The notes: generated by a model from the sequence alone, not told the origin. A stretch of DNA of 64,000 nucleotides from Paracoccaceae bacterium (GCA_022843025.1 JALHOL010000001.1:1-64000), one strand, 5' to 3'. Counted from the first letter of the stretch, positions 18,530-31,138 are shown. Numbers and translations are program-made.

Positions 18530-19368
18530 CCGGCGCTCGGCTTCAGGCCGCCGCTGCGCTGATCCTTGCATTGGGCCTCCACCTTGGCGCCTTTGCCCTG
18601 CGCCCCGGCCCGGCTGGCGCGTCGGGCAGCGGGGCAGGCGGGGCTGACATGATCTCGCTCCAGGCTGCGGGTCCATCTGTCTCTGACATGGTCGCCGCTT
18701 GGGATGCCCCACCGGATACGCCCGCGCTTTCCGAACTGGCCGTCCCCGCCACCCCCGAAATGGCCCCCCCCGCACTGCCGGAAACGGCCCTGAACGACGT
18801 TGCCCCGGCGCTGCCGTCCCTGACGCCCCCGCCGCTTGCCCCCGCGCTGCCGGATGCCCTTCCGCAGGCAGACACGGCCCCCGCGCCCCCGCCGCCTCCG
18901 GCAGTAAAGCCCCGGCCCCGTCCCGCACCCCCCGCACCTACCGCCCCCGTCGCCGAACCGCGCCCGGAACAACCGGCCCCGTCAGACAGCAGCGCCGCGC
19001 AGGTTGCAGCGGGCACGGGCGGCGGGGCTGTTGCAGGCGAAGGCGGGCAGGCACAGGCACCCAGCCTGTCACAAGGCCGCATCAACGATCTGACGGCCAA
19101 CTGGGGCGCAAAGATCCGCGCCCGGATCGAAAAGCGCAAACGCTATCCGTTGGCCGCTGACGGCGCATCCGGCACAGTGACAGTCCGCCTGACGGTCACC
19201 CGGTCCGGCGCGCTGGCCGGTCTCTCCATCGCGGCATCTTCCGGCAATGCGGCGCTGGACGAGGCGGCGATCAAGGCTGTCCGCGCCGCAGGCCGTTTTC
19301 CCGCCGCGCCCGAAGGCCTGTCACAGGACAGCATCAGCTTCACCCTGCCGATGCGCTTTTCGCGCTAG
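18526..19368 (+). CDS. tonB: TonB-family energy transducer
   Basis: Links the ExbB/ExbD motor to outer-membrane receptors. 280 residues: a short N-terminal hydrophobic anchor (AAALILALGLHLGAFAL), a long Pro/Ala-rich periplasm-spanning linker (about 70-160), a Gly-rich hinge, and the TonB C-terminal domain (KRKRYPLAADGASGTVTVRL, SSGNAALDEAAIKAVRAAG, ending SFTLPMRFSR). The start overlaps the upstream ExbD-like gene; the end overlaps the convergent LytTR gene by 4 bases. Confidence 0.9.
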   Translation: MTGARLQAAAALILALGLHLGAFALRPGPAGASGSGAGGADMISLQAAGPSVSDMVAAWDAPPDTPALSELAVPATPEMAPPALPETALNDVAPALPSLTPPPLAPALPDALPQADTAPAPPPPPAVKPRPRPAPPAPTAPVAEPRPEQPAPSDSSAAQVAAGTGGGAVAGEGGQAQAPSLSQGRINDLTANWGAKIRARIEKRKRYPLAADGASGTVTVRLTVTRSGALAGLSIAASSGNAALDEAAIKAVRAAGRFPAAPEGLSQDSISFTLPMRFSR

Positions 19369-20345
19369 ACCTGCCGGGTTCGGTGACCGTTGAACAATTG
19401 CATGAACACCAGCCGCCGCGTGCGCGACACTGTCGCGCTGTCGCCGTTCACCATCTGCAAAGTGATCTGACCGTTTTCCTCATCAACCACTGACTCGATC
19501 GCCGCAAAGCTCACCCATTGCGACCGGTTGATCTGCACCCCGTGGCGTCCGTCATGCAACAAGTCCAGGTCTGAAAGCTTTGCCCGCAACATGTTGCGCG
19601 TGGTGCGCGTGACGACATTCAGGTAGTGATCCTCGGTCCGCACCGATTGAATTTCCCCAATGGCGAAGGTGCGATCCGCGATGCGGATGATCTCGCCTTC
19701 AATACCGCTCTCAACAGCCTCAGCCTCCTCCGGCAACTGCTCCACGCTCTCCGGCGGCTCTGTTGCCACGATGGCTGGCTGGAAGGGTACCAAGGTTGCC
19801 CGTTGTGGCGGCGCATCCGCTGGCGTTTCCTTCGCCTGCCCGTCCGTCCGGGGCACGGCGAGCGGATGGGTCGGCACAACATACAGCACATGCATGACAT
19901 CCAGCAGCAGGACCACCATCATGTTCCGCGTCAGATCTGTCAGCGTGTCGGGCAAGGTTTTCCAGTCCCCGGCCTGCAACAGATGCACCACCGACTGTTC
20001 GGTGATTTCCGCAAGGATGACGATGGGCAGCACCAGGAACGGCGTATAGATGCGGCGCAGGACGCCGCGCAGATACAGCCGCAATATCAAACCACCCAGC
20101 ACGACAAGGCTCGCGATCACCGTCAGCGCCGTCGCCAGCCACATCATCGGCAATTGCCATCCAACCAAAAGCTGGGCGGCATCGCTTTGGTCCATAAGCG
20201 TATAGATGCCCAACGAAAGCATCAGAAAACGCAGAAAGACAGGGTGAAGAAAGTATTCCGCAGCCGAATCGCTACGAACGTAAAAGCTCGAACCAAAGGT
20301 GGAAACCACCTGTGCGGGGGAAACAGTCCGGGCGAATTCACTCAT
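19365..20345 (-). CDS. Membrane-anchored LytTR-domain transcriptional regulator
   Basis: 326 residues. The N-terminal half has about four hydrophobic segments (FLMLSLGIYTLMD, MMWLATALTVIASLVVLGGL, FLVLPIVILAEI, MMVVLLLDVMHVLYVV). A Pro/Glu-rich linker leads to a C-terminal LytTR DNA-binding domain (RTEDHYLNVVTRTTRNMLRA, LHDGRHGVQINRSQWVSFAA, DSATVSRTRRLVFMQ). It has no receiver domain, so it probably senses at or through the membrane. The ATG at 20345 (MSEFAR) is chosen over an upstream GTG. It is divergent from the giant RTX gene, a likely target. Confidence 0.85.
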   Translation of the reverse strand: MSEFARTVSPAQVVSTFGSSFYVRSDSAAEYFLHPVFLRFLMLSLGIYTLMDQSDAAQLLVGWQLPMMWLATALTVIASLVVLGGLILRLYLRGVLRRIYTPFLVLPIVILAEITEQSVVHLLQAGDWKTLPDTLTDLTRNMMVVLLLDVMHVLYVVPTHPLAVPRTDGQAKETPADAPPQRATLVPFQPAIVATEPPESVEQLPEEAEAVESGIEGEIIRIADRTFAIGEIQSVRTEDHYLNVVTRTTRNMLRAKLSDLDLLHDGRHGVQINRSQWVSFAAIESVVDEENGQITLQMVNGDSATVSRTRRLVFMQLFNGHRTRQV

Positions 20346-20872
20346 AGGCAACTTGCACTCCACTCAACACAACTCGTAGTTCGCATCAACGCCAGCCCGC
20401 TTCGGGCTTAAGGGGTATACGGCTGCAAAAAGCACACCTTTATCCCGCCAACACGCCGGGCAGGGCCGTGGCGTGATACGATTCGCGCCAAATCCCCAAC
20501 CAAGAACCGTGGCCTTATGCCACAAAATGCCATTTGCGCATATCGGAAACAATGATCTGCCGCCAACCGTCGAAAAACCCTGTCGCCAACCGCGTTTCGC
20601 GCCACCTCGTTGGCGCCAAGCGTTACTTCTGACAATTCCCCGGCTTTTTTGGCGCTTGTCGACTGAACCCGCTGCGACTGGGAAAGAAACTACTAAGAGT
20701 GTCCTCTGTATCGGTCTTTGACGGCTGCTCGTCATTTCCGGTGTGCTGCGGTTTCCACTCTACGGGTTCTGGTGCCTGTACAGGGTGGAAAGGGGGCCTG
20801 CGGCGGCATCAGGAAAGGTCAGGCGTTCAGGTGTAAGGGGCCAAGTGTTTTTAACCAGTAAAGGCAGCTGCC
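20346..20872. other. 527-base divergent control region between LytTR and RTX genes
   Basis: No convincing gene: the open frames on both strands are short and atypical. The region holds the repeat cluster listed at 20561-20622 and an AAAGG ribosome site for the RTX gene. Its length suggests complex regulation. Confidence 0.6.
20561..20622. promoter_or_regulatory. Repeated CGCCAACCG motif, candidate LytTR binding region
   Basis: CGCCAACCG occurs at 20561-20569 and again at 20584-20592, 23 bases apart. An inverted CGTTGGCG at 20608-20615 overlaps a direct CGCCAAGCG at 20614-20622, giving the perfect palindrome TTGGCGCCAA (20610-20619). Near-two-turn spacing of direct repeats is how LytTR proteins bind, and a LytTR gene is adjacent. 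Confidence 0.4.
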
Positions 20873-23800
20873 ATGCCCTCGTCTGTGATCTCGAACTACA
20901 GCCCGTCGCCCAATCAGATCAACACATCGGAAACGGGCTTCCAGTCTCCCCCAAAGATGCTGACGCTTGCGGATGGCCGCATACTATACGTCTGGGCGAA
21001 TAACGGGATCTCGGACGATCTCACCTCGATGGAGCTGCAGGCGCGTATCTTCAACGCCGATGGCACGCCTTCGACAGACCAGATCAGCCTGGGTCAATTG
21101 CCCGCCATTGACGGCTTCGATGGCTATGATTGGGATAACCTCGACCTCGATCTTCTGAACGATGGTCGCGTTATGCTGTCCTACGTCCGCAACACGGCAG
21201 AGGGCGGCACGGACGAGCCGATCTTCGCGGTGCTGCAACCGTCAGCGAACAACCTGACGGTGGTCTCCGGCCCCTCCACGATTCAGCAGAACGATACGAC
21301 GGTGTTCGAATCCCCGCCGGTGACCACCGTGCTGGACAATGGCAACGTCCTGTTCGTCTGGGCCAAGAACGGCGCGTCCGACGACATCACCTCGATGACG
21401 CTGCAAGGCCGCATCTACAACCCGACTACGGGTCAGTGGGTGACGAACGAATTCACGGTCGGCAACCAGGCTGTTGATGGCACCGACAGCTCTGACATGA
21501 GCAACCTCACCGTCACGCAGCTGACTGGTGGCAACGTTGTCATCGGCTGGGCGCGCAACAACGCCGAATCCGGCTTCAACGAACCGGTCTACACGGTGCT
21601 GGATCAGAACGGGAACACCGTTTTCTCCACGTCCCAGATTGAAGGCAACGACAACGAAACCCAGTTCACGCCGTGGGAATCCCCGCCCGTGATCACCGCG
21701 CTGCCCGATGGCCGCTGGATGGCTGTCTGGGTCAACGATGGCTATTCCGATGACGTCAACTCGATGACGCTGGAAGGCCGGATCTTCAACGCCAACGGCA
21801 CCCCGGCCACCAACGATTTCCGCATCGGTTCCACCGCCGTCGATGGCACCGATACCTTTGACAAGGACAATGTCTCCATCACCGCCCTTCCGAATGGGCG
21901 TGTCGTCGTGGGCTATGTCGAAACCTTCGCGACGGGTGGCACCACCTATCCGACCTTCTCCATCGTCGACACGGCGACCGGCACGGTCATCGCGTCGGAT
22001 ATCAACCTCGCCAACAACCCCAGCCACCCCTTCCCGGGGCCGCCGATCCTTATGGCGCTGGGCGATACCGGCCGTTTCGTGGCCGTCTATGGCGAAGGCG
22101 ATGCGGCCTTCGGCGCCTCCTACGGGCTGAAATACCGCATCTTCGACAGCAACGGTAACCCGATCACGAATGAGGTCACGGTCGTCGGCCCGAATGGCGG
22201 GTCCTCTGTTTCCGGCCTCGACAACTTTGACTGGAACAATGTCCAGGTCAATTACAACGCAACCAACGACACCTTCACCATCGGCTGGGGCGGGCACTCT
22301 GACGGCAGCGGCACAGGCGTCTTCTCTGCCGGTCCGATCACCTCGAACGGCACCTCTCTGCCCTATGCTTCCAACAACCCTGTCGACGGCACCGCGGGCG
22401 CAGATCAGATCGGCCCCCTCTATAGAGATGCCCAAGGGGATGAGATCGACGGAAACGACGGGATCAACGATCTGGTTCTTGCCGCCGGCGGGAATGACAC
22501 GATCGACGGTGCCGCTGGTGCCGACACGCTGTTTGGCGGCGCGGGTGACGATACGTTCCTCCTGAACGACATTGACAACAACTCCACCTCGGTCGGGACC
22601 GGCACATTCAACCCCGGATCCGTCTCGCCCAGCCAGATCAACACGTCGACAACCGGCTTCCAGTCTCCGCCCAAGATGCTGACGCTTGCGGATGGCCGCA
22701 CGCTCTATGTCTGGGCGAACGATGCGATCTTTGACGATCTCCAAACGATGGAGCTGCAGGCGCGCATCTTCAACGCGGATGGCACGCCTGCAACCGGCCA
22801 GATCAGCCTGGGCCAACTGCCCGCCATTGACGGTTTCGATGGCTATGATTGGGATAACCTCGACCTCGATCTTCTGAAAGATGGTCGCGTTATGCTGTCC
22901 TATGTCCGCAACACGGCAGAGGGCGACGCGGACGAGCCGATCTTCGCGGTGCTGCAACCGTCGGCCAACAATCTGACGGTGGTCTCCGGCCCCTCCACAA
23001 TCCAGCAGAACGACACGACGGTGTTCGAATCCCCGCCGGTGACCACCGTGCTGGAAAACGGCAACGTCCTGTTCGTCTGGGCCAAGAACGGCGCTTCCGA
23101 CGACATCACCTCGATGACGCTGCAAGGCCGCATCTACAACCCGACCACGGGTCAGTGGGTGACAAACGAATTCACAGTCGGCAACCAGGCGATCGACGGC
23201 ACCGACACGACCGAGGTCGACAACCTTTCGATCACGCAGCTGACCGGTGGCAACGTCGTCATCGGCTGGGCGCGCAACAACGCCGAAACCGGCTTCAACG
23301 AACCGGTCTACACGGTGCTGGATCAGAACGGGAATACCGTTTTCTCCACGTCCGAAATCGAAGGCAACGACAACGAAACGCAGTTCACGCCGTGGGAATC
23401 CCCGCCGGTCATCACCGCGCTGCCCGATGGCCGCTGGATGGCTGTCTGGGTCAACGATGGCTATTCCGACGACGTCAACACGATGACGCTGGAAGGCCGG
23501 ATCTTCAACGCCAACGGCACCCCGGCCACCAACGATTTCCGCATCGGTTCTACGGCGGTGGACGGCACTGACACCTTCGATCAGGACAGTGTTTCCATCA
23601 CCACACTTCCGAACGGGCGTGTCGTCGTGGGTTACATGGAAACCTTCGCGACGGGTGGCACCACCTATCCGACCTTCTCTATCGTCGACAGCGCAACCGG
23701 AACGGTCATTGCGTCGGATATCAACCTCGCCAGCAACCCGGGCCATCCCTTCCCGGGGCCGCCGATCATCACGGCGCTTGGCGACAGCGGTTATTTCGTG

Positions 23801-26800
23801 GCCGTCTATGGCGAAGGCGACGCGGCTTTCGGCGCTTCGCACGGGCTGAAATACCGCGTCTTCGACAGCAACGGTAACCCGGTCTCGAACGAGATCACGG
23901 TCACGAACACTTCCGGCAACAGCTCAGTTTCCGGCCTCGACAACTTTGACTGGAAGAATGTTTCGGTCGTCTACAACGACATCGCCAAGACCTTCACCAT
24001 CGGTTGGGTCGGTCATAACGATGGCAGCGGCACGGGTGTGTTCTCCTCCGGCCCGATCGATGTGTCCAGCCTGACAGGCGGCACCCCGACCGACGATGAC
24101 GAAGAAATCATCGGTGGCGAAGATGACGAAGCGTTGGGTGACCTGCTGAATCTTTCCGCAAAGTCCGATGCTGTATCCGTCAACTTCACCGGGGCAGAGG
24201 CGGGCCGCATCACCGAACTGAGCAGCGGCGATACCGCGACCTTCCGCGAAATCGAACGCCTCCAGCTGGGATCAGGCAATGACTCCGTCACCGGTGCAGG
24301 CGGGGATGAGGTCGTTGACGGCGGTGCAGGCAACGACACCCTCCTTGGCAACATGGGCCGTGACTCCCTGACCGGCGGTGCGGGCGATGACCTGATCGAT
24401 GGCGGCGCAGACAATGACACGCTGGCCGGCGGCGAAGGCAACGACACGCTGCATGGCGCTGGGGGCTCCGACACGATCGACGGCGGCAGCGGCAATGACG
24501 TTCTGTACGGTGACGGTGGCACCGCGCCTCCCGTGCCGGGGACAACCAACCTGATCGTCAACGGCTCGTTCGAGGACCTGACAGGTCTCGGCCCGCATCC
24601 GTTCGGCTTTGTCGGCAACGGCTCTATCCCCGGCTGGACGACCACAGGCCCCAACTCAACGATCGAAGTTTTCAACCGCAACCCCGAAACCGGCCGTCCA
24701 GCCAGCGATGGCCAGGTTGCGGTCGATATGGAAGGCTCGCCGGGTAACATCAATCTGGGCCAGAATGTCCAGGGAATGGTGGCGGGCGAAACCTACCGTC
24801 TGACCTTCGATGTTGCGGATTCGGCTCGGCTTCCGGCCGCCTCGGATAACTCGGTCGATGTCTACTTTGGCGGGCAGTTGATCGCCTCGATCAATCCCAA
24901 CACAGAGCCAAACTATCAGACGATCACCTTGGATCTGATCGCAGGCTCCGGCGACGGCACTAACCGGCTGGAATTCCGCGGTCGCGGGGTCGAAGACAAC
25001 ATCGGCGTATCGCTCGACAACGTGCGGCTGGTCCAATTGACCGGAACAGACCCCTCCGCTATCGCCGAGGGCAATGATTCAATCACCGGTGGCGATGGCA
25101 ACGACACGATCTTCGGTCAGGGCGGCAACGACACGATCACCGGTGGATCGGGCGATTCCATCACTGGCGGTGCCGATTCCGACACGATCCTGATCGACGC
25201 GAACGCAGTCGACGCACTGGGCGGCCGGACCTCGGGCATCGTCGTCGATGGCGGCAGCACCGGGGCGGACAATGACACGCTGGATCTGCGCGGCTACGTA
25301 AGCTACCGAAATCTCGTTCAGACGCCTGATGCGGATGGCAACTCCACCTCAGGCACGGTCGAGTTGATCGACGCCTCGGGCGGGGTCCGGACAGTGACCT
25401 TCTCCGAGATCGAGAACCTCCTCCTGCCGCCGCCGGTAGACCAGCGCGACGGCGTGGTGGACGGGGCCAATTCCGGCGAGTTGATGGAATTGGGTTACAT
25501 CGATCCCCAAGGCGATCGGATCACCGACAACGCCGACAGCATCCGCGGCAATCTCGGGGACGACAACATCACCGCTGCTGGCGGCAACGACACCGTGTCG
25601 GGCGGCGACGGCAATGACATCATCAACGGCCAGCTGGGCGATGACATCGTCTCCGGCGATGCGGGTTCCGACACGCTGGCTGGTGGCGCAGGCAATGACC
25701 AGCTGAACGGTGGCGCGGGCGATGACGACATCGCTGTCGGCGGCGCGGATACGGCCACGGGCGGCACGGGCGACGACGCCTTCACCCTGGACGGCACCGA
25801 TCCGGCGACCGATGTCAACGCCACTGTGGACGGTGGCAGCGATGGCACCAGCGGCAACCCCGATGATGCGGCCAACGGCAATGCGGGCGATACGCTTGAT
25901 CTGTCGGCAGGCACGACGGGCCAGGTCGTCAACTATGGGGTCAATCCGGAAAACGGCACGGTCAACGGGCTGGATGCCGATGCAGGCACCGACCTCACCT
26001 TCTCCGAAATCGAGCGTGTTCTCACCGGTTCCGGCAATGACACGATCAATGGCGGCGGCTCCACCGGCCCCATCGACGTCAATACCGGGTCGGGCAATGA
26101 CACCGTCACCGGCGGGTCCGGCAATGACACCATTGACGCAGGCGCTGGCGATGACACCGTCGCTGGCGGCGGCGGCAACGACTCCATCGGTGCAGGCAGC
26201 GGCGATGACTCCGTCGATGGCGGGTCGGGCGATGACACGCTGCAAGGCAACGAAGGCCAGGACACGATCGCTGGCGGTCAGGGCAATGACAGCATCGACG
26301 GTGGCGCCGATGATGACAGCCTGACCGGCAACGAAGGCAATGACACGATCAACGGCGGCACCGGCGAAGACACGCTGGATGGCGGCGACAATGACGACCG
26401 GCTGACCGGCGGCGAGAATGATGACAGCGTCATCGGTGGCGCTGGCAACGACACGCTGGCAGGCGACAGCGGCAATGACACGCTGGATGGCGGCACAGGC
26501 GATGACAGCCTCGGCGGCGGCTCGGGCAATGATAGCCTGACCGGCGGTCAGGGCGCTGATACGCTGTCCGGCGGTGACGGTTCTGACACGCTGCAAGGCG
26601 GGGAAGGCAATGACTCGCTGATCGGTGGCGACGGTGACGATGATATCGTGTCCGGCGCGGGCGATGTCGCGCAGGGCGGCGCGGGGGATGATGAATTCAC
26701 CATTGACCCGACCCTGACCGGCACAGCGCCGATCACGATCATCGGTGGCGAAACCCTCGAAGAGGCGGTCATCGACCCGACCAACAACCCAAGCGGCCGC

Positions 26801-29800
26801 ACCGGCGACGTGCTGGATCTGCGCGGGCTGACGGATGTTGTCGTGGTCTACACCAACCCCGACCCGATCACCGGCACCTCGGAAAACGGCACCGCCACCT
26901 TCCGCAATAGCACGGGCCAGTTGATCACGGTCAACTTCTCGGAAATCGAAACCGTCCTCACCAGCGCCGATGGCGTTGTTGATGGCACGGGCGGCGGCGA
27001 TCTGATCACCCCGACATCGGGCCCGGGCGGCACGCCCTATACCGATCCGCAGGGCGATCAGGTTGACGGCACGGATGGGCTGAACGACAGCATCGCTGCA
27101 GCTGCGGGCAATGACACGGTCGATGCCGGGCTTGGCAATGACACGGTCGATGGCGGCACCGGCAATGACAGTCTGGCAGGCGGCGCAGGCGATGACAGCC
27201 TGATCGGCAACAGCGGGGCTGACACGCTCGATGGCGGGGCCGGCAATGACGTGCTCGAAGGTGGCCTGTCCGACGACAGCCTCACCGGTGGCGCGGACAA
27301 TGACACGCTCTTCGGCAACGAAGGTCGCGACACCCTCCTCGGCGGCTTGGGCGATGACAGCCTCGATGGCGGTGCCGAAGATGACAGCCTTACCGGCAAC
27401 GAAGGCCGCGACACCCTTCAGGGCGGCGCCGGCAATGACACGCTGGATGGCGGCGATGATGCCGATGTTTTGAACGGCAACGAAGGCGAGGACAGCATCC
27501 TCGGCGGTGGCGGGAATGACACCATCGACGCCGGGGCCGATGATGACACGGTCACAGGCGGAGCCGGGAACGACTTCATCCTCGCCGGGGCGGGTGACGA
27601 CACCGTTGATGGTGGCGCAGATGCCGATACCATCGTCGGCGGCGATGGGGCTGACAGCCTGCGTGGCGCCGATGGCACGGATAGCCTGACTGGCGATGCC
27701 GGGAATGACACGCTGGATGGCGGTGCCGGAAACGACACGCTTGCCGGTGGCGAAGGGGCAGACTCCCTCACCGGTGGCGAAGGCACCGACAGCCTGTTCG
27801 GCGGCGGCAATGACGATGACATCATCGTCGGCGCGGGCGACCGGGCCGAAGGTGGCGACGGCGATGACGAATTCCTCGTCAACCCGGCGCTGACCGGCAA
27901 TGGCACCATCACCGTCATCGGCGGCGAAGCAGGCGAAGACCTGACCGATCCCACCAATGGCGGCACCGGTGACGTGCTCGATCTGCGCGGCCTGACCAAC
28001 GCCACGGTCAACTTCACCGGGCCCGAAAGCGGGACCGCCACTTATCAGAACAGCTCGGGCCAGACGGTCACCATCGTCTTCTCGGAAATCGAGCGGGTCC
28101 TGCTCGACAGCAATGGTGTGGTCGACGGCACCACGGCGGGCGATCTGATGACGCCCACCTCGGGGCCGGGTGGCATCCCCTATACCGACGGTCAGGGTGA
28201 CCAGATCGACGGCACCGATGGCCTGAACGACACCATCGCCGCAGGCCAGGGCGATGACACGGTCGATGCCGGTCAGGGCGATGACACGGTCGATGGCGGC
28301 ACCGGCAACGACAGCCTGTCTGGCAATGTCGGCAACGACAGCCTGATCGGCGATACCGGCGATGACACGCTGTCCGGCGATCTGGGCAACGATACTCTGG
28401 CTGGCGGCGAAGGGGCTGACAGCCTTGCCGGTGGCGATGATGATGACAGCCTGACAGGCAACGAAGGCAACGACACCCTGCTTGGCGGCAATGGCAATGA
28501 CCTGCTCGATGGCGGGGCCGAAGCCGACAGTCTGGCCGGTGGCGCAGGTGCCGACACGCTGCTTGGCGGCACCGGGGCCGATACGCTGCAAGGCGGGGCA
28601 GGGGCCGACAGCGTGACAGGCGGCGCAGGCGATGATGACATCATCGTCGGCGGGGCCGATACGGCCATCGGCAACTCGGGCGACGACGTCTTCACCGTCG
28701 ACAACTCCGATCCCAACCTCGCGGGCCAGATCTTCGGCGGCAGCGATGGCACCGATGGCAACCCTGACGATGCCGCCAACGGCAATGCAGGCGATCTGCT
28801 GGACATGTCCTCCGGGACCACGGCCCAGACGGTCAACTACGAAACCAACCCGGAAAACGGCAACGTCAACGGGCTGGACGGGGATGCCGGCAGCGATATC
28901 ACCTTCTCCGAAATCGAACGCGTCCTCACCGGTTCTGCGGGCGATACCGTCCTCGGCGCAGGGGCGCAGGGTCCGATCAACATCGGAACCGGTGCCGGCA
29001 ATGACTCGATCACGGCCGGGGCAGGTAACGACATCATCGATGCAGGCGCCGACAATGACTCCGTCGCCGGCAATGGTGGCAACGACAGCATCCTCGCCGG
29101 GTCCGGTGACGATACGGTCGATGGCGGCGCGGGCGACGACACCGTCGATGGCGGCACCGGCAATGACTCGCTCGTCGGTCTGGCTGGTCGCGATCTGCTG
29201 ACGGGCGGCGATGGCAACGACACGCTGGATGGCGGGGCCGAAGCCGACACCCTTCTCGGCGGCGCAGGGGATGACTCGCTCATTGGCGGCGACGGCAATG
29301 ACAGCCTCACCGGCAACGAAGGGCTCGATACCCTGGCTGGCGGCGCGGGCGATGACACGCTCGACGGCGGCGATGAAAATGACAGCCTGCAAGGCGGTCA
29401 GGGCAATGACAGCCTGATCGGCGGCGCAGGGGATGACATCGTCGAAGGCAATCTCGGCAACGACACCATTCTCGGCGGCGAAGGCGACGATACGCTCTCC
29501 GGCAACGAAGGTGATGACCGGATCGATGCTGGCGCAGGCAATGACAGTGTCCTTGGCGGCGATGGGCGCGACAGCGTCACCGGCGGGATCGGGGATGACT
29601 TCATCAACACCCGCGCCACCAATGCCATCCCGGATGAGGCAGGGCCGTTCTCTGACACCGATCCGCTGGATGACCGCGACACGGTGATCGGCGGGGCCGG
29701 AAACGACACCATCCTCACCGGCGATGACGGCGACCTGATCGACGCTGGCGATGGCAATGACTCTGTCGATGCCGGGGTTGATGACGACACCGTCCTTGGC

Positions 29801-31117
29801 GGCGAAGGTTCGGACACGATCCTTGGCGACGAAGGCGATGACAGCATCGATGGCGGCGTCGGCAACGACCTGCTCTATGGTGGTACCCCCGGCGTAACGC
29901 CGGCCGATCTGCCCAATGACGGCACCGATCCGCTGCCTGCCAACAACGAAGACACCGTCCGTGGCGGCGAAGGCGACGACACGATCTTCGGCTTCGATGA
30001 CAATGACATCCTCGCTGGTGACGCCGGAAACGATGTCATCTCCGGCGGGCTGGATGATGACAGCATCGACGGCGGGGCCGACAATGACTCGCTCGTCGGT
30101 GACGACGGCAACGACACGCTGGCAGGCGGCTCGGGCAACGATACCCTTCAGGGTGGCGCAGGCCGTGACCGTGTGGCGGGTGGTGCCGGGGCCGATCTCT
30201 TGGCCGGTGGCATCGGGGCTGACCTCTTCGTCGCCGAAGGGGCCGATACCATCACTGACTTTGATGCCACCACCGGCATCCAGGGCACCGATGGCGCCGC
30301 GACCGATGACAATGACTTCGTCGATTTGTCCAGCTTCTACAACGAAGCCAACCTCGCCCTCTACAACGCGGCCAACCCGGGCGCGACCTTCAACAACCCG
30401 CTGGATTGGCTGCGCGCCGATCAGGCCGATGGCATCCTGCAAGGGGCCGGGGGCTTGCGTATCCAGAACGGCGGTACGGCGGTGGCGGGCGATCTGCTGA
30501 ACCAGGAAAACACCGGGGTTGTCTGCTTCACCCGCGGCAGCCGTATCCTGACGGCAGAAGGCGAAAAGGCGATCGAAGACCTCGCCGCAGGCGATCTGGT
30601 TCTGACCATGGATCACGGCTATCAGCCGATCCGTTGGATCGGGTCCAGCATCGTCGAAGGCAAGGGCCGCTTTGCCCCGATCGTGATCGAGGCAGGCACC
30701 CTCGGGAACAGCCGCACCCTGCGGGTCTCGCCGCAGCACCGCATGCTGCTGTCGGGCTGGCAGGCGGAACTGCTGTTCGACGAACCCGAGGTGCTGGTCG
30801 CAGCCAAGCTTCTGGTGAACGACCATACGATCCGTGCCGAAGAGGCGGCAGAGGTGGAATACTTCCACATGCTCTTCGATGCGCATGAAATCGTCTATGC
30901 CGAAGGGGCCCCGTCGGAAAGCTTCCATCCTGGCCATGTCGGCTGGGGCGCGCTTGCCGAAGCCGCCCGCGAGGAAATCCTGTCGCTCTTCCCGCAACTG
31001 GAAGACATGGATTTCACCGCCTACGGCCCCTCGGCCCGCCGCAGCCTGACCGCCCCCGAGGCCCGCGTCGCCCGCGACACGATCCTTGGCGACGGCCTCA
31101 TCCGCGCCGCCGAATAA
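20873..31117 (+). CDS. Giant RTX calcium-binding protein with C-terminal Hint domain
   Basis: A 3414-residue surface or secreted protein with no N-terminal signal, expected to leave by type I secretion. Order: two near-identical modules of about 490 residues (about 11-490 and 585-1064); a short RTX block between them; RTX nonapeptides (GGxGxDxLx) from about 1140 to 3120, interrupted near 1220-1400 by a DUF642-like beta domain ([25 protein letters not shown]); then a Hint_2 domain from about 3216 ([28 protein letters not shown]). Recurring spacers with FSEIERVL separate the RTX blocks. The ATG follows AAAGG. No ABC exporter or membrane-fusion gene is in the window. Roles in adhesion or biofilm are likely from family knowledge. 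It is probably controlled by the divergent LytTR regulator. Confidence 0.92.
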   Translation: MPSSVISNYSPSPNQINTSETGFQSPPKMLTLADGRILYVWANNGISDDLTSMELQARIFNADGTPSTDQISLGQLPAIDGFDGYDWDNLDLDLLNDGRVMLSYVRNTAEGGTDEPIFAVLQPSANNLTVVSGPSTIQQNDTTVFESPPVTTVLDNGNVLFVWAKNGASDDITSMTLQGRIYNPTTGQWVTNEFTVGNQAVDGTDSSDMSNLTVTQLTGGNVVIGWARNNAESGFNEPVYTVLDQNGNTVFSTSQIEGNDNETQFTPWESPPVITALPDGRWMAVWVNDGYSDDVNSMTLEGRIFNANGTPATNDFRIGSTAVDGTDTFDKDNVSITALPNGRVVVGYVETFATGGTTYPTFSIVDTATGTVIASDINLANNPSHPFPGPPILMALGDTGRFVAVYGEGDAAFGASYGLKYRIFDSNGNPITNEVTVVGPNGGSSVSGLDNFDWNNVQVNYNATNDTFTIGWGGHSDGSGTGVFSAGPITSNGTSLPYASNNPVDGTAGADQIGPLYRDAQGDEIDGNDGINDLVLAAGGNDTIDGAAGADTLFGGAGDDTFLLNDIDNNSTSVGTGTFNPGSVSPSQINTSTTGFQSPPKMLTLADGRTLYVWANDAIFDDLQTMELQARIFNADGTPATGQISLGQLPAIDGFDGYDWDNLDLDLLKDGRVMLSYVRNTAEGDADEPIFAVLQPSANNLTVVSGPSTIQQNDTTVFESPPVTTVLENGNVLFVWAKNGASDDITSMTLQGRIYNPTTGQWVTNEFTVGNQAIDGTDTTEVDNLSITQLTGGNVVIGWARNNAETGFNEPVYTVLDQNGNTVFSTSEIEGNDNETQFTPWESPPVITALPDGRWMAVWVNDGYSDDVNTMTLEGRIFNANGTPATNDFRIGSTAVDGTDTFDQDSVSITTLPNGRVVVGYMETFATGGTTYPTFSIVDSATGTVIASDINLASNPGHPFPGPPIITALGDSGYFVAVYGEGDAAFGASHGLKYRVFDSNGNPVSNEITVTNTSGNSSVSGLDNFDWKNVSVVYNDIAKTFTIGWVGHNDGSGTGVFSSGPIDVSSLTGGTPTDDDEEIIGGEDDEALGDLLNLSAKSDAVSVNFTGAEAGRITELSSGDTATFREIERLQLGSGNDSVTGAGGDEVVDGGAGNDTLLGNMGRDSLTGGAGDDLIDGGADNDTLAGGEGNDTLHGAGGSDTIDGGSGNDVLYGDGGTAPPVPGTTNLIVNGSFEDLTGLGPHPFGFVGNGSIPGWTTTGPNSTIEVFNRNPETGRPASDGQVAVDMEGSPGNINLGQNVQGMVAGETYRLTFDVADSARLPAASDNSVDVYFGGQLIASINPNTEPNYQTITLDLIAGSGDGTNRLEFRGRGVEDNIGVSLDNVRLVQLTGTDPSAIAEGNDSITGGDGNDTIFGQGGNDTITGGSGDSITGGADSDTILIDANAVDALGGRTSGIVVDGGSTGADNDTLDLRGYVSYRNLVQTPDADGNSTSGTVELIDASGGVRTVTFSEIENLLLPPPVDQRDGVVDGANSGELMELGYIDPQGDRITDNADSIRGNLGDDNITAAGGNDTVSGGDGNDIINGQLGDDIVSGDAGSDTLAGGAGNDQLNGGAGDDDIAVGGADTATGGTGDDAFTLDGTDPATDVNATVDGGSDGTSGNPDDAANGNAGDTLDLSAGTTGQVVNYGVNPENGTVNGLDADAGTDLTFSEIERVLTGSGNDTINGGGSTGPIDVNTGSGNDTVTGGSGNDTIDAGAGDDTVAGGGGNDSIGAGSGDDSVDGGSGDDTLQGNEGQDTIAGGQGNDSIDGGADDDSLTGNEGNDTINGGTGEDTLDGGDNDDRLTGGENDDSVIGGAGNDTLAGDSGNDTLDGGTGDDSLGGGSGNDSLTGGQGADTLSGGDGSDTLQGGEGNDSLIGGDGDDDIVSGAGDVAQGGAGDDEFTIDPTLTGTAPITIIGGETLEEAVIDPTNNPSGRTGDVLDLRGLTDVVVVYTNPDPITGTSENGTATFRNSTGQLITVNFSEIETVLTSADGVVDGTGGGDLITPTSGPGGTPYTDPQGDQVDGTDGLNDSIAAAAGNDTVDAGLGNDTVDGGTGNDSLAGGAGDDSLIGNSGADTLDGGAGNDVLEGGLSDDSLTGGADNDTLFGNEGRDTLLGGLGDDSLDGGAEDDSLTGNEGRDTLQGGAGNDTLDGGDDADVLNGNEGEDSILGGGGNDTIDAGADDDTVTGGAGNDFILAGAGDDTVDGGADADTIVGGDGADSLRGADGTDSLTGDAGNDTLDGGAGNDTLAGGEGADSLTGGEGTDSLFGGGNDDDIIVGAGDRAEGGDGDDEFLVNPALTGNGTITVIGGEAGEDLTDPTNGGTGDVLDLRGLTNATVNFTGPESGTATYQNSSGQTVTIVFSEIERVLLDSNGVVDGTTAGDLMTPTSGPGGIPYTDGQGDQIDGTDGLNDTIAAGQGDDTVDAGQGDDTVDGGTGNDSLSGNVGNDSLIGDTGDDTLSGDLGNDTLAGGEGADSLAGGDDDDSLTGNEGNDTLLGGNGNDLLDGGAEADSLAGGAGADTLLGGTGADTLQGGAGADSVTGGAGDDDIIVGGADTAIGNSGDDVFTVDNSDPNLAGQIFGGSDGTDGNPDDAANGNAGDLLDMSSGTTAQTVNYETNPENGNVNGLDGDAGSDITFSEIERVLTGSAGDTVLGAGAQGPINIGTGAGNDSITAGAGNDIIDAGADNDSVAGNGGNDSILAGSGDDTVDGGAGDDTVDGGTGNDSLVGLAGRDLLTGGDGNDTLDGGAEADTLLGGAGDDSLIGGDGNDSLTGNEGLDTLAGGAGDDTLDGGDENDSLQGGQGNDSLIGGAGDDIVEGNLGNDTILGGEGDDTLSGNEGDDRIDAGAGNDSVLGGDGRDSVTGGIGDDFINTRATNAIPDEAGPFSDTDPLDDRDTVIGGAGNDTILTGDDGDLIDAGDGNDSVDAGVDDDTVLGGEGSDTILGDEGDDSIDGGVGNDLLYGGTPGVTPADLPNDGTDPLPANNEDTVRGGEGDDTIFGFDDNDILAGDAGNDVISGGLDDDSIDGGADNDSLVGDDGNDTLAGGSGNDTLQGGAGRDRVAGGAGADLLAGGIGADLFVAEGADTITDFDATTGIQGTDGAATDDNDFVDLSSFYNEANLALYNAANPGATFNNPLDWLRADQADGILQGAGGLRIQNGGTAVAGDLLNQENTGVVCFTRGSRILTAEGEKAIEDLAAGDLVLTMDHGYQPIRWIGSSIVEGKGRFAPIVIEAGTLGNSRTLRVSPQHRMLLSGWQAELLFDEPEVLVAAKLLVNDHTIRAEEAAEVEYFHMLFDAHEIVYAEGAPSESFHPGHVGWGALAEAAREEILSLFPQLEDMDFTAYGPSARRSLTAPEARVARDTILGDGLIRAAE
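20903..22360 (+). repeat. N-terminal module A of the RTX protein
   Basis: First copy of a large intragenic duplication. Inside it, four sub-repeats of about 115-120 residues share the pattern S/G-PP, a DGR/NGN turn, a W or Y strand, RIFN/RIYN, then DGTD or GLDNFDW and a closing GW or GY strand. This resembles propeller-type repeats. Confidence 0.75.
22627..24060 (+). repeat. N-terminal module B, duplicate of module A
   Basis: Second copy, with long stretches nearly identical to module A at the DNA level (for example around 23030-23480 against 21300-21750). Substitutions cluster in a few loops, which suggests recent duplication or ongoing gene conversion. Confidence 0.75.
24280..30240 (+). 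repeat. RTX nonapeptide repeat region
   Basis: Dozens of calcium-binding GGxGxDxLx units in several blocks, broken by the DUF642-like domain and by spacers carrying FSEIE. At the DNA level this is a GC-rich, highly repetitive tract prone to slippage and assembly error. Confidence 0.85.
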
Positions 31118-31138
31118 GCGCCGCGATCATTGCCAAAG

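Noticed and set aside
20364-20735. Minus-strand 123-codon frame in the LytTR/RTX gap
   Set aside because: No ribosome site, composition unlike neighbours, and it covers the repeat cluster that looks regulatory.
21242-23842. 866-codon minus-strand frame opposite the RTX head modules
   Set aside because: It follows the duplicated modules of the sense gene and has Arg/Asp/Gly-rich shadow composition, no ribosome site and no recognisable domain.
24280-30240. Possible CRISPR-like or satellite array
   Set aside because: The periodicity is 27 bases in frame and encodes GGxGxDxLx calcium repeats; the units are degenerate and coding, not identical repeats with unique spacers.
25349-30997. 1882-codon open frame on the minus strand
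   Set aside because: It mirrors the RTX repeats of the plus-strand gene; the periodic, GC-rich codons remove stops from the antisense frame. Its translation is a monotonous Ile/Val/Ala pattern with no domain or proper start.
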